The notes beneath the pieces are model-generated. The model worked only from the letters and a program-made list of their open reading frames with translations. It searched no databases and was not told the origin of the DNA. A stretch of 64,000 bases of DNA from Conyzicola lurida. Lineage in GTDB: Bacteria; Actinomycetota; Actinomycetes; Actinomycetales; Microbacteriaceae. The position numbers and the translations under genes were made by a program. How positions within the stretch are numbered: position 1 is the first letter of the stretch; each line of letters starts with the position of its first letter. The DNA is taken from positions 372,001 through 436,000 of the forward strand of contig NZ_JACHMJ010000001.1 in assembly GCF_014204935.1 (NCBI RefSeq). The letters run 5' to 3'. Shown piece by piece: positions 18,466-28,133 of the stretch.

Positions 18466-21400
18466 GTGAATACAGCAGTCACCTCGCGCTTGGCTCGATG
18501 GGTCGCCGGCGTCGTCGCCGTAGCGCTCGTCTTCGGCGGCAGCCTCGTCGCGATCGCGCCGGCCAGCGCCGCGCCGTCCACCATCACCGGCGGAAGCCTG
18601 AGCTGGGGAGTGGACGCCGGCTACCGCTCGGTCTTCACCACCCGCGCCCAGGCCGGCGGCGCGACGCTCGACGCCGCGACCGACACCTTCTCGTTCCCGG
18701 CGGCCACGTCGTCGACCTATGACGTGGCGACCCGCACGGGCACGCTCACCTTCACGGGCAACGCGCGCATCGGCTACTTCGCCGGCGCGCCCATCCCCGG
18801 AACCACGGCGGGCAACTACTTCTACATCTCCAACCCGGTCGTCACGCTCGCGGGCGACACCGGCACGGTCTCCGGCCTCACCGCCGGCGATTCGCACAGC
18901 ATCAACCCCGAGCTGCCGACCGCCGCGCTCGCGCAGCGCACCGTCGCGAACCTCGACCTCACGGGCATGACCCCGGTCGTCAGCTCCGACGGATCGTCGA
19001 TCACGCTCACCGCCGTGCCCGCCACCATCACCGAGGCCGGCGCCGCGACGCTGGCGAACTACGGTTCGGCTTCCGACGCGGCCGCGACCAAGCGGGCCGT
19101 CGGCTCCGCGCTCGACCCCGTCACGATCACGCTCGCCGTCGTCGCACCCGTGGTCGCCACGGCCACCACCACGACGCTCGTCGCCCCCGCGACCGCGACC
19201 GTCGGCACCGCCGTCACCCTGAGCGCCACCGTCGCCCCGACCGCCGCCGCCGGAAGCATCGAGTTCTTCGACGGCACCACGTCGCTCGGAACCGTCCCCG
19301 TCGCCTCGGGCGCCGCCTCGATCTCCGCCCCGTTCACCGTCGCCGGCACCAGCAGCGTGACCGCGGTCTTCACCCCCACGGATGCCGCGGCCTACGCCGC
19401 GTCCACCTCGACGGCCGCGACCACGGTCGTCAGCGCTGTCGCGGTGCCGACCGTCGCCGTCTCGAAGACCACCCTGTCTGCGGACGGCGAGACCATCACC
19501 GTCACGGGTTCCGGTTTCCTCCCCGCGGGCACCGCGACCAACGGCACCCGTCCGCCGCTCGCGGGCAAGTTCGCCGGCGCGTATGTCGCCTTCGGGAAGT
19601 ACGCGGATGTCTGGAAGCCGAGCGCGGGTGCCGCGTCGAGCGTGCGGAAGAACGACTCGGCCAACACGAAGTGGCTCGTCAGTGCCGCGGACGTCGCGAC
19701 CATCGACCCGTCCGGATCCGGCGCGGGCGCCGTTCTCAACGCCGACGGCACCTTCTCGGTGACGATGACCGTGAAGCCCGGGTTCACCGGCGAGCTCGAG
19801 ACCGGCAACTACGGCATCTACACCTACGGCGGCGGTGGCGTGGTCTACGCACCGTTCGAGACCTACACGCCGATCACCTTCGTCGAGGTGCCGGTTCCCA
19901 CCGTCGCCGTCTCGAAGACCTCGGTCAGCGCCGCGGGCGAGACGATCACCGTGACCGGGTCGGGTTTCCTTCCCGCGGGCACCGCGACCAACGGAACGCG
20001 TCCGCCGCTCGCGGGCAAGTTCGCCGGCGCGTACGTCGCGTTCGGCAAGTACGCCGACGTCTGGAAGCCCAGCGCGGGTGCCGCGTCGTCGGTGCGTAAG
20101 AACGACTCGGCCAACACGAAGTGGCTCGTCAGTGCCGCGGACGTCGCGACCATCGACCCGTCCGGATCCGGCGCGGGCGCGGTGCTCAACGCCGACGGCA
20201 CCTTCTCGGTGACCATGACCGTGAAGCCCGGATTCACCGGCGCGCTCGAGACGGGCAACTACGGCATCTACACCTATGGCGGCGGTGGCGTGGTCTACGC
20301 ACCGTTCGAGACCTACACGTCGATCACGTTCGTCGAGGTGCCCGCACCCGTGGCCGTCGAGACCACGACCGTGCTCACCGCTTCTCCCGCCTCGGTCACC
20401 GCGGGCCAGACCACGACGCTGACGGCAACCGTCGCGCCCGTCGCCGCGGGAACCGTCGCCTTCTCCGCGAACGGTGCCGCCCTCGATACCGTCACGGTCG
20501 TCGGGGGAGTCGCGACACTGACGACCGGCGCGCTGGCCGCGGGCACGACCGCATTCACCGCCGCGTTCACGCCGGTCGATGCGACGCTGTTCACCGCGTC
20601 ATCCGGAAGCCTGTCTGTCGTTGCGACGCCCGTCGTCGCCCCGACCGTCACCGGCCTCGCCTGGGGCGTCAAGGAGTCGTTCCGCAACTACATCCTCGGC
20701 CCGATCGCCCAGGGTGCCATCACGCCCACCGGTGCGACGGTCGACACCAACGGCCTCTTCACCTTCCCTAGTAAAACCGGCGGCAGCTACGACACCACGA
20801 AGGGCACAGGCACCTCGCTCTACAGCGGCTCGGTGCGCTTCACCGGCCACAACGGGGCGCTCGACATCACGCTGAGCGACCCGGCCGTGCGCATCACGAG
20901 CGCCACGACGGGATCGCTGTCGGTGAAGGTCAACGGTGGCGCGGCCATCGTCTTCGCCACCCTCGACCTCTCGGGAGGCGTCAAGACGATCACCGAGGCG
21001 AACCTGAGCTTCGCCGGCGTGCCCGCCACGCTCACGGCAGAGGGCGCGATCGCCCTCGGCAGCTACGCCGCCGGCGACGCGGTCGACCCCGTGAGCTTCG
21101 GCATCGACACGACGGTGACGACTCCCGAACAGCCCGCTCCGACCGCGACCACCACGACGCTGACGGCGGCCCCCGCCACCGTCGTCGCCGGTTCGACCAC
21201 GACGCTCACCGCCACGGTCGCGCCGACCGCCGCCGGAACGGTCACGTTCCGTTCGGGTTCGACGATCCTCGGCTCGGCGCCGGTCGCCAGCGGCAAGGCC
21301 ACGGTCACCACGGCCGCGCTGACCGTCGGCACCAAGTCGTACAGCGCCAGCTTCGCCCCGAGCTCGACAGCGTTCGCCGGCTCGGCCGGCACCGTCACGG

Positions 21401-24400
21401 TGACGGTCGCCCCGGCGCCGTCGCTCCCCGTCGACCCGACCGTGCCCGTTACTGCCGGACTCGACTGGGGAGTCAAGAAGTCGTTCCGCGAGTACATCGT
21501 CGGGCCGATCGCCAACGGCGCCATCACGCCCAGCGGCGTGACCGCCACCGCGACCGGCTATGGCTTCGCCAGTAAGACCGGCGGCAGCTACGACCAGGCG
21601 ACCGGAAAGGGAACCGCACTCTACTCGGGCGCCGTGAACTTCACCGGCCACAACGGAGCGCTCGACCTCACGTTCAGCAACCCGAGCGTGCGGGTCACGA
21701 GCTCCACGGCGGCGTCGCTCATCCTGACCGTGAACGGCGGCTCCCCGGTCACCTTCGCGACGCTCGACCTGGGTGCCGCCACGAAGACCACGACCGACTC
21801 GACGATCCGCTACGCGGCGTCCCCCGCGGTGTTGACCGCCGAGGGTTCGGAAGCCTTCGGCGGCTTCTACGAGGCCGGCGAGAAGCTCGACGCGGTGACC
21901 TTCGTGATCACCCCGGCGGCCGTGCCCGGCCCGGTCGAGCCGACCCCGCCGACGGTCACCGCCACCACGACGAAGCTCACCGCTTCGCCGGCCACGGTCG
22001 TCGAGGCATCCACCGCGACACTCACCGCCAGGGTCTCCCCGGCGACCGCGGGCACCGTCACCTTCCGCTCCGGCACCGAGGTGCTCGGCACCGCCAGCGT
22101 GAAGTCGGGCAAGGCCACCGTCACCACGGAGGAACTGACCGCGGGAGTCGTGCGCTACACCGCCACGTTCAAGCCCACCTCGGCGCTCTTCGGCGGCTCG
22201 ACCGGTTCGCTGGCGCTCACCGTCTCCGCGGCACCCGTGCCCGCCGAGCCCGAGGCGCCGAAGGGCGGCCTCGACTGGGGCATCAAGCAGTCGTTCCGCG
22301 AGTACATCGTCGGCCCGATCGCCAACGGCAGCATCGACGTCGACGGGGCCACCTTCACGAACGGCATCGTCGGCTTCGCACCGACGACCGACGGCACCTT
22401 CGACGGCAGCACCGGCACCGGGGTTTTCGCCGGATCGGTGCACTTCACCGGCCACGGCGGACTGCTCGACATCACGCTGGCCGACCCGGTCGTGCGCATC
22501 GACAGCGCGACGGCAGGCTCACTGCTCGTCGACGTGAACGGCACCGAGCGCGTCTCCTTCGCCACGCTCGACCTGAGCGCTGCAACGACGACGGCGACGG
22601 ATGACGCGGTCAGCTTCACCGGCATCCCCGCAACTCTCACGGCAGAAGGCGCCGCCAGCTTCGACGGGTTCTACGAAGCCGGCACCGAGCTCGACCCGGT
22701 CGACGTGCAACTCGCCGTGTCGTCGGGCACCACCCCGCCCGACCCGACGACGCCCGGCGAGCCCGAAGAGCCCACGGCTCCCGAGGCCCCCGCCGTCACC
22801 GCGACCAGCCTGGCGCTCACGGCGTCGCCGGTCACCGTGAACGTCGGCGGCTCGACCGTGCTCAGCGCCCATGTCACCCCGGCCGCCGCCGGCGCCGTCA
22901 GCTTCGCCATGGGTCAGACCACCCTCGGGTCGGTCGCGGTCAGCGGAACGGGGGCGGCGACCCTCACGGTCGACAACCTGCCGGCCGGCGTGCAGACGTT
23001 CACCGCCGCCTTCGCCCCGTCGGACGCGAAGCTCTTCGGAGCTTCGACCGCGACCGCCGCTGTCTCGGTCGTCGAGAAGACGGTCGGCGCGGGTTCGCTG
23101 ACCTGGGGCGTCAAGGAGTCGTTCCGCTCGTACGTGACCGGGCCCATCGCCAAGGGCGCGATCACCACGTCCGGCGTCGGTTCCTCCGGCGGACAGTTCA
23201 CCTTCGGCCAGTCGGCCGGCGGCAGCTACGACTTCGCCACCGGCCTCGGCACCTCCGCCTACAGCGGATCGGTGCGGTTCACCGGCCACGCGGGTCTCCT
23301 CGACATCACGCTGAGCAACCCCGTCGTGCGCGTCGACAGCGCCACCCAGGGAACCCTGCTGGTGAGCGTCAACGGCGGGGCCTCCACCCCGTTCGCCACG
23401 CTCGACCTCGCGTCGGGCAGCCGTTCGACGCCCGACAACACGGTGAGCTACGCGGGCGTCCCCGCCGCGCTCACCAGCCAGGGCGCCGCGGTGTTCTCGC
23501 TGAACGGCTCGGGCTTCTACGCGGTCGGTTCGGCGCTCGACCCGGTCAGCTTCGTCATCGGAGCGGTCAGTTCCCCTGCCACCCCGTCGCCGACCACGAT
23601 CGCCGCGTTCGCGGCGGCCCGCACCGCGGCCGCCACCCCGCCGGCGACCACGGGCATCACGATCGCCGAGGGCGTCGAGCTCGTCGAGGGCGGAGAGGTC
23701 ACCATCACGGCGACCGGCTTCCAGCCGAACGAGACCGGCATCCTCGTGGTCATCTACTCGACGCCGACGGTGCTCAGCACCAACGCGACGGCCGACGCCA
23801 GCGGAACCGTGACCTGGACGGGCCGCCTCCCCGTGGGCCTGACCGGCCAGCACACGCTGACCTTCCAGGGCTCGGTCAACCGCGGCGTAGAGATCACGAT
23901 CGCCACGGCACCCGCCGCCGCGATCGTGGGCTGTGTGGTGGATGACGCGACCATCACCTGGGGCTTCAAGGAGTCGTTCCGCAGCTACATCAGCGGTTCG
24001 ATCGCCAACGGCGAGTGGACCGTCGCCGACGGCGCCACCTACGAGGTGCCGAACTTCGGCTGGAGCGCCGGCACCGGAGGCTACGACGCCGAGACCGGCG
24101 AGGGATCGCTGGCGTTCGCCGGGTCGATCGCCTTCACCGGCCACGGCGGCGTGCTGAACACCACGGTGTCGAACCCGCAGGTGCGCTTCATCGACGCCGA
24201 CAGCGCCGTGCTGCTGCTCGACATCTCGGGCACCACGCAGGATGGTGCGGTCGTCGACACGAAGGCCGTCGAGTTCGCCGGCATCGACCTCGCGGGTGTG
24301 CTCGAAAACGACGGGGGAGCGGTGACCATCACCGCCGCCCCGGCCGCGCTCACCGACGCGGGTGCCGCGGCGTTCGGCACCTACCCGGCCGGGGAAGCGC

Positions 24401-24615
24401 TCGACCCGATCACGATCGCCTTCTCGACCGCGGCCGACTGCGCCGTGGCCGCCGAGGACGAGCCCGTGACGACGGCCACCGCCGCGCCTGAGGACGAAGC
24501 GGCCGCCCCGGTCGCCGCCACGACCGACCTCGGCTGGATCATCTGGGTCGTGCTCGCACTGCTCGTGATCGCCGTCATCGTGTTGCTCGTGATCGTGCTG
24601 CGCCGCAAGAAGTAA
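18466..24615 (+). CDS. Giant surface protein with six HtaA haem-binding domains and Ig-like repeats
   Basis: A protein of about 2050 residues with an N-terminal signal peptide, ending ASA, and a C-terminal membrane segment plus RRKK tail but no LPXTG. Six HtaA domains begin at about residues 43 (SLSWGVDAGYRS), 730, 998, 1267, 1543 and 1827; most open with the block WGVKESFR or a close variant such as WGIKQSFREYI. HtaA domains bind haem at the cell surface and pass it to a transporter. Between them lie Ig-like/Big_3-type modules (TTTLTA...TATVAP pattern) and two almost identical 150-residue modules (about 327-626). Known HtaA proteins usually have one or two HtaA domains. GTG 18466 is preferred (TGGAG upstream); GTG 18454 is possible. 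A haem scavenging role is inferred from the domains and the hmuT gene nearby. Confidence 0.9.
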   Translation: MNTAVTSRLARWVAGVVAVALVFGGSLVAIAPASAAPSTITGGSLSWGVDAGYRSVFTTRAQAGGATLDAATDTFSFPAATSSTYDVATRTGTLTFTGNARIGYFAGAPIPGTTAGNYFYISNPVVTLAGDTGTVSGLTAGDSHSINPELPTAALAQRTVANLDLTGMTPVVSSDGSSITLTAVPATITEAGAATLANYGSASDAAATKRAVGSALDPVTITLAVVAPVVATATTTTLVAPATATVGTAVTLSATVAPTAAAGSIEFFDGTTSLGTVPVASGAASISAPFTVAGTSSVTAVFTPTDAAAYAASTSTAATTVVSAVAVPTVAVSKTTLSADGETITVTGSGFLPAGTATNGTRPPLAGKFAGAYVAFGKYADVWKPSAGAASSVRKNDSANTKWLVSAADVATIDPSGSGAGAVLNADGTFSVTMTVKPGFTGELETGNYGIYTYGGGGVVYAPFETYTPITFVEVPVPTVAVSKTSVSAAGETITVTGSGFLPAGTATNGTRPPLAGKFAGAYVAFGKYADVWKPSAGAASSVRKNDSANTKWLVSAADVATIDPSGSGAGAVLNADGTFSVTMTVKPGFTGALETGNYGIYTYGGGGVVYAPFETYTSITFVEVPAPVAVETTTVLTASPASVTAGQTTTLTATVAPVAAGTVAFSANGAALDTVTVVGGVATLTTGALAAGTTAFTAAFTPVDATLFTASSGSLSVVATPVVAPTVTGLAWGVKESFRNYILGPIAQGAITPTGATVDTNGLFTFPSKTGGSYDTTKGTGTSLYSGSVRFTGHNGALDITLSDPAVRITSATTGSLSVKVNGGAAIVFATLDLSGGVKTITEANLSFAGVPATLTAEGAIALGSYAAGDAVDPVSFGIDTTVTTPEQPAPTATTTTLTAAPATVVAGSTTTLTATVAPTAAGTVTFRSGSTILGSAPVASGKATVTTAALTVGTKSYSASFAPSSTAFAGSAGTVTVTVAPAPSLPVDPTVPVTAGLDWGVKKSFREYIVGPIANGAITPSGVTATATGYGFASKTGGSYDQATGKGTALYSGAVNFTGHNGALDLTFSNPSVRVTSSTAASLILTVNGGSPVTFATLDLGAATKTTTDSTIRYAASPAVLTAEGSEAFGGFYEAGEKLDAVTFVITPAAVPGPVEPTPPTVTATTTKLTASPATVVEASTATLTARVSPATAGTVTFRSGTEVLGTASVKSGKATVTTEELTAGVVRYTATFKPTSALFGGSTGSLALTVSAAPVPAEPEAPKGGLDWGIKQSFREYIVGPIANGSIDVDGATFTNGIVGFAPTTDGTFDGSTGTGVFAGSVHFTGHGGLLDITLADPVVRIDSATAGSLLVDVNGTERVSFATLDLSAATTTATDDAVSFTGIPATLTAEGAASFDGFYEAGTELDPVDVQLAVSSGTTPPDPTTPGEPEEPTAPEAPAVTATSLALTASPVTVNVGGSTVLSAHVTPAAAGAVSFAMGQTTLGSVAVSGTGAATLTVDNLPAGVQTFTAAFAPSDAKLFGASTATAAVSVVEKTVGAGSLTWGVKESFRSYVTGPIAKGAITTSGVGSSGGQFTFGQSAGGSYDFATGLGTSAYSGSVRFTGHAGLLDITLSNPVVRVDSATQGTLLVSVNGGASTPFATLDLASGSRSTPDNTVSYAGVPAALTSQGAAVFSLNGSGFYAVGSALDPVSFVIGAVSSPATPSPTTIAAFAAARTAAATPPATTGITIAEGVELVEGGEVTITATGFQPNETGILVVIYSTPTVLSTNATADASGTVTWTGRLPVGLTGQHTLTFQGSVNRGVEITIATAPAAAIVGCVVDDATITWGFKESFRSYISGSIANGEWTVADGATYEVPNFGWSAGTGGYDAETGEGSLAFAGSIAFTGHGGVLNTTVSNPQVRFIDADSAVLLLDISGTTQDGAVVDTKAVEFAGIDLAGVLENDGGAVTITAAPAALTDAGAAAFGTYPAGEALDPITIAFSTAADCAVAAEDEPVTTATAAPEDEAAAPVAATTDLGWIIWVVLALLVIAVIVLLVIVLRRKK
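19444..20343. repeat. Two 450-bp direct repeats inside the HtaA-repeat gene
   Basis: Copy 1 is 19444-19893 and copy 2 is 19894-20343, exactly 450 bp (150 codons) each and nearly identical at DNA level over most of their length, including silent positions. They code for a glycine-rich beta module of unknown type (SGFLPAGTATNGTRPPLAG inside). The high silent-site identity points to recent duplication or gene conversion. Confidence 0.9.
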
Positions 24616-24624
24616 CCGACGGGA

Positions 24625-24675
24625 GGAGGGCGTCGGCCGGGTTCTGTGCGAACCGGTCCGGCGCCCTCCTTCTTT
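24625..24675 (+). terminator. Intrinsic terminator of the HtaA-repeat gene
   Basis: GGAGGGCG (24625-24632) pairs with CGCCCTCC (24662-24669), with a further CCGG/CCGG pair inside, and is followed by TTCTTT. It begins 10 bases after the stop codon. Confidence 0.85.
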
Positions 24676-24696
24676 AATGAGTGGCAGGATGCTGCG

Positions 24697-25692
24697 GTGG
24701 GCGAAAACGACGAGACGACGGCCGAGTGGTACCTCCGTTTCGCCCGCGGCGAGGCCCACGGCCGCTCGGAGATCTACGAGCGCTGGGCGCTCGGCGTGGC
24801 CGCGGAACCGCGGCTGATCGCGCTTCTGGACGAGTTGCCCGCCCAGAAGCGGCATCCGCCCCTCCTCTTCGCCGTCACGCGCCTGCTCGGGGCCCCCGAC
24901 GGAGCATACGAACCGTGGCGGGACTGGACGATCGCCCACTGGCCCGAGGTGCGCGCCGAAGCGCTCGTGCGGCTCACCCAGACCAACGAGCCGTTGCGTT
25001 GCGCCGCTCTGCTGCCCGCGCTCGCGCTCATCCCGGGGCCGCTCGCCCTGCTCGAGGTGGGCGTGGCGGCCGGGCTCTGCCTCTACCCCGACCGGTACAG
25101 CTACAGCTACGACGGCGGTGCGCCGCTGCACCCGGCCGACGGACCGAGCGCCCTGCTGCTCGAGTGTTCGACGAGCGGCGAGGTGCCGCTGCCCGCCGCG
25201 CTACCCGAGGTGGTCTGGCGGGCCGGCATCGATCTGGCGCCGCTCGACGTCGCCGACCCCGCCGATGACCGCTGGCTCGAAACGCTCATCTGGCCCGAAC
25301 AGGCCGCGCGGCTCGAGCGCGTGCGGGCGGCAATCGCCATCGCGCGTGCCGATCCACCCCTACTAATAGAGGGGGACGTGACCGACGCACTGCCTGCCCT
25401 CGCGGCTCAAGCTCCCGCCGACGCGACGCTCGTCGTCATCTCGAGCGGGGTGCTGGTCTACGTCGCGCGTCCCGGGCGCGAACGCTTCGTGTCGGCCGTA
25501 CACGCCCTCGACGCGCGCTGGGTGTCGCTCGAGGCGGCAGGGCTGTTCCCGACCGTGGTCGACGGCATCGGCCGCGCCACCGGGCTGACGCACGAGGAGC
25601 TGCGCGGCCGGTTCGCGCTCGCGCTCGACGGCGATCCGCTCGCCTTCGTCGCGCCCCACGGCGACCGCGTCGACTGGCTGGCCCGGCCCTGA
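24697..25692 (+). CDS. DUF2332 family protein
   Basis: A 331-residue soluble protein matching DUF2332: LYFARGEAHG-type N-terminus (here WYLRFARGEAHGRSEIYERW), LLDELPAQKRHPPLLF, LTQTNEPLRCAALLPAL and a C-terminal VISSGVLVYV segment. The function is unknown. GTG 24697 is chosen because AGGA lies seven bases before it; an in-frame ATG upstream at 24646 would place the coding start inside the terminator of the preceding gene. It converges with hmuT. Confidence 0.9.
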   Translation: MGENDETTAEWYLRFARGEAHGRSEIYERWALGVAAEPRLIALLDELPAQKRHPPLLFAVTRLLGAPDGAYEPWRDWTIAHWPEVRAEALVRLTQTNEPLRCAALLPALALIPGPLALLEVGVAAGLCLYPDRYSYSYDGGAPLHPADGPSALLLECSTSGEVPLPAALPEVVWRAGIDLAPLDVADPADDRWLETLIWPEQAARLERVRAAIAIARADPPLLIEGDVTDALPALAAQAPADATLVVISSGVLVYVARPGRERFVSAVHALDARWVSLEAAGLFPTVVDGIGRATGLTHEELRGRFALALDGDPLAFVAPHGDRVDWLARP

Positions 25693-25702
25693 TGCGAGTG
25701 CT

Positions 25703-26809
25703 CTACGGCGCGTAGATCGCCCGCGCCAGAGCGTCGAGCACGAGCGGCGTCCGCGGCCCGAAGCTCAGGATCTCGCCGTCGGCCATATCGACGAAGCGAC
25801 GATTCTGTCCCGCCGTAGTGAGTCCGATCACGGGCTTCGTCTCGATCAGCCCGTCCACGCCGCCGGCGCTCTCGATGCCGTCGGTCATCACGAGGATGAG
25901 GTCGGGGTTGCCCGCGACGAGCGCCTCGTCGGTCATGGGCTTCATGCCGTCCCAGCCGATCTCGCCCGCGACATCGATGCCGCCGACGCCCTCGATCAAC
26001 TCGTCGGCGCCCGACTCCTCGCCGAACAGGTAGTAGATGCCCGATCCGCCCCGTAGATAGAGGAACAGCATGCGCACCTTGTCGGCGTCGTCCTGCGGCG
26101 CGACGGCGGCGATCTCCGCGATCGTGTCCGCGATCTCGGTCTGCAGGCTCGCCGCGAGCAACTCGCCCGCCGGAACCACGCCGAGCGCGGCCGCGACCTG
26201 CCGCGCCAACTCACTCACGCCGTCCATGCTCGGCGCGGTGTCGACGTAGACCACGTCGATGCCCGCCTCGCGCAGCTGCAGAATGACGTCGGTCGGGCCG
26301 ATCGTGCCGTCGGTGATGAGCACGGTCGGGCGCAGCGCGAGCACCGCCTCGGTCGACACCGAGTGCCCGCCCGAGGTGATCAGCGGCAGGTCGGCCGCCT
26401 CGGGGAACGTCGTCGACACGTCGCGCCCGACGACACTGTCGCCCAGCCCCAGGCCGAAGATGGTCGCCGCGATCGACCCCGAGATGTCGAGGCCCAGAAT
26501 GCGGTCGGTCGATTCGACCGTGATCGGGATGTCGCCCCCGAGGTCGTGCGAGGTGACAGTGGCCGGCAGCTGCTGTTCCGGGTCGGTCGCGACCGGCGTG
26601 ATCGCGGCATCCTCGAGCACCGCTGTCGACGGGCCCTCGACGACGCGCGGGTCGTCGGCCAGGTCGAGTTCCGCGAGCGGTACCGACTGGTCGGCCGCCG
26701 GGGTCTCCGCCGCCGGCGCACCGGCATCGCTCGCGCAGCCGCCGAGCAGTGCGACGACGATCGCGGCCGAGAGCAGCGCGCCGAACGACGCGGGGCGGGG
26801 GAGTGTCAT
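25703..26809 (-). CDS. hmuT: Haem ABC transporter substrate-binding lipoprotein (HmuT-like)
   Basis: A 368-residue lipoprotein that would capture haem outside the membrane and deliver it to an ABC permease. Signal peptide and lipobox LLGGC at about residues 22-26, then a linker, then the periplasmic-binding fold with RILGLDISGSIAATIFGLG, VVGRDVSTTFPEAADLP and the helical-backbone half from about residue 200, all typical of HmuT. ATG 26809 follows AGGA; an ATG ten codons upstream is less likely. Its usual partners hmuU and hmuV should lie downstream on the same strand, but a convergent DUF2332 gene is there instead, so the permease and ATPase must be coded elsewhere. Linked to the HtaA protein by function and position. 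Confidence 0.93.
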   Translation of the reverse strand: MTLPRPASFGALLSAAIVVALLGGCASDAGAPAAETPAADQSVPLAELDLADDPRVVEGPSTAVLEDAAITPVATDPEQQLPATVTSHDLGGDIPITVESTDRILGLDISGSIAATIFGLGLGDSVVGRDVSTTFPEAADLPLITSGGHSVSTEAVLALRPTVLITDGTIGPTDVILQLREAGIDVVYVDTAPSMDGVSELARQVAAALGVVPAGELLAASLQTEIADTIAEIAAVAPQDDADKVRMLFLYLRGGSGIYYLFGEESGADELIEGVGGIDVAGEIGWDGMKPMTDEALVAGNPDLILVMTDGIESAGGVDGLIETKPVIGLTTAGQNRRFVDMADGEILSFGPRTPLVLDALARAIYAP

Positions 26810-26857
26810 GCGGGAATCCTGTCGGCCGGGTGCGGCCACGAGGCCTGGATCGTCTAT

Positions 26858-26871
26858 TTAGGATACCCTAA
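26858..26871 (-). promoter_or_regulatory. Candidate iron-responsive operator before hmuT
   Basis: TTAGGATACCCTAA: half-sites TTAGG and CCTAA, the outer arms of DtxR/IdeR boxes, but separated by four bases rather than nine, so the match to the standard 19-bp box is imperfect. It is 49 bases upstream of the start codon. Confidence 0.4.
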
Positions 26872-26972
26872 GTTCTCGCGCCCGGGGAGGCCGCGCCTGC
26901 GAACTGCCGCGTCATTGGGCGGTCGCACGGTTTCGCTGTCATAGGCTTGCGCAGAACGTGAGGGGTACAACC

Positions 26973-27320
26973 GTGGCCACGAGTGTGGAGTCGGCGAGTC
27001 TGCAGTCAGACCAGCCCGCCGCCCGCGCCCTCTCGGAGCGGGACCAGGCAGTTCTCGACTTCGAACGTCAGCTCTGGCGTCACGCCGGGGCGAAAGAGGA
27101 GGCGATCCGCGAGGTCTTCGGCCTTTCTGCCGCCCGGTATTATCAGATACTGAACACCGTGATCGATTCGCCGGCCGCTGTGCGCCACGATCCGATGCTC
27201 ATCAAACGCTTGCAACGGGCGAGAGATGAACGAGTGACCGCCCGAGCTGCGCGATCACTCGCGAGTCCTCGCCCCGTGGACCGAGCAGGTAGCACCCTGC
27301 CAGACGAAACGACTGATTAG
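26973..27320 (+). CDS. DUF3263 family protein
   Basis: A 115-residue protein of DUF3263, a small family conserved in Actinobacteria. The conserved core is LSERDQAVLDFERQLW, followed by KEEAIREVFGLSAARYYQIL, a helix-turn-helix-like segment of about residues 45-70, and a positively charged tail. A DNA-binding role is suggested by this fold but unproven. GTG 26973 is preferred over GTG 26958 because GAGGGG lies seven bases upstream. It is four bases ahead of the LytR_C gene, a pairing often seen in this group of organisms. Confidence 0.9.
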   Translation: MATSVESASLQSDQPAARALSERDQAVLDFERQLWRHAGAKEEAIREVFGLSAARYYQILNTVIDSPAAVRHDPMLIKRLQRARDERVTARAARSLASPRPVDRAGSTLPDETTD

Positions 27321-27324
27321 AACT

Positions 27325-27897
27325 ATGGCCAGTTACCCGAAAGACCGGTTCGACGACCTGCCCAAGGACCTCGTTCGCGTCGGTGCCCACCGCGCCCCCA
27401 AGAAGCGCGGCGGCGGCTGGATCGGTTTCGCCTGGGCAGCACTCGCCACTCTGGTGCTCATCGTCGGCGGCCTGTTCACGCTCTCTCTCGTCGACCCGAG
27501 CATCCGCTTCGAGTTCCCCGGCCTGCCCGCAGCGAGCGAGCCGAGTGCGACGCCCACCGACGCCACCACTCCCACCGCTTTGCCCCTGACCGACCCCGCG
27601 CTGATCGATCCCGCGCGCGGCATCACGATCACCGTGCTCAACGGTTCGACCGTCGTCGGCCAGCAGGATGTCGCGGGCGCGGCACTCACCAGCCTCGGGT
27701 GGCCCGTGGGAAGCCTCACCACCGCGTCGACCAGTGACATCGAAGAGACCATCGTCTACTACAGCAACCCGGCCGACGAAGAGATCGCGCGCGGACTCGT
27801 GCAGGCCCTCGGCGTCGGAGACGTGCGCGAGAGCACCGCGTTCGTCGGTGCCCCGATCACGATCGTCCTGGGCGCCGACTACGCGCCCACGCCGTAG
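27325..27897 (+). CDS. LytR C-terminal-domain membrane protein
   Basis: A 190-residue protein: a short cytoplasmic N-terminus, one membrane segment (about residues 32-55), a Pro/Thr/Ala-rich linker, and an extracytoplasmic LytR_C domain (about 92-186) with ITVLNGSTVVGQQDVAGAAL and the end strand TAFVGAPITIVLGADY. Such domains occur at the end of LytR-CpsA-Psr cell-wall ligases or alone as here; a cell-envelope role is inferred. It follows the DUF3263 gene by four bases and is probably co-transcribed. Confidence 0.88.
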   Translation: MASYPKDRFDDLPKDLVRVGAHRAPKKRGGGWIGFAWAALATLVLIVGGLFTLSLVDPSIRFEFPGLPAASEPSATPTDATTPTALPLTDPALIDPARGITITVLNGSTVVGQQDVAGAALTSLGWPVGSLTTASTSDIEETIVYYSNPADEEIARGLVQALGVGDVRESTAFVGAPITIVLGADYAPTP

Positions 27898-28133
27898 TCG
27901 CGAGCCGGTCTCGGCTGCCCTCACGGGGCATCCGATCGCTCTATAAATACAGAGCAGCGTTCACAAAAACGGGCCCGAACGGCCACTTGTGTTACCAATG
28001 TGTTTAATCCTTGTTTATTCATGTCGCAGGGGCCGCAACCCCCTCTTTTCCGCGCATCTGCCCGGTTACGATCTGGAATTGTTCGCACCGCGCATGGTGC
28101 GGGCGTCGAGATACACGCACCAGGGAGCAACAC

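Noticed and set aside
22519..25131. 870-codon minus-strand open frame opposite the HtaA-repeat gene and DUF2332 gene
   Set aside because: Low-complexity Arg/Gly/Glu composition and no family motifs; it crosses two well-supported genes and a terminator.
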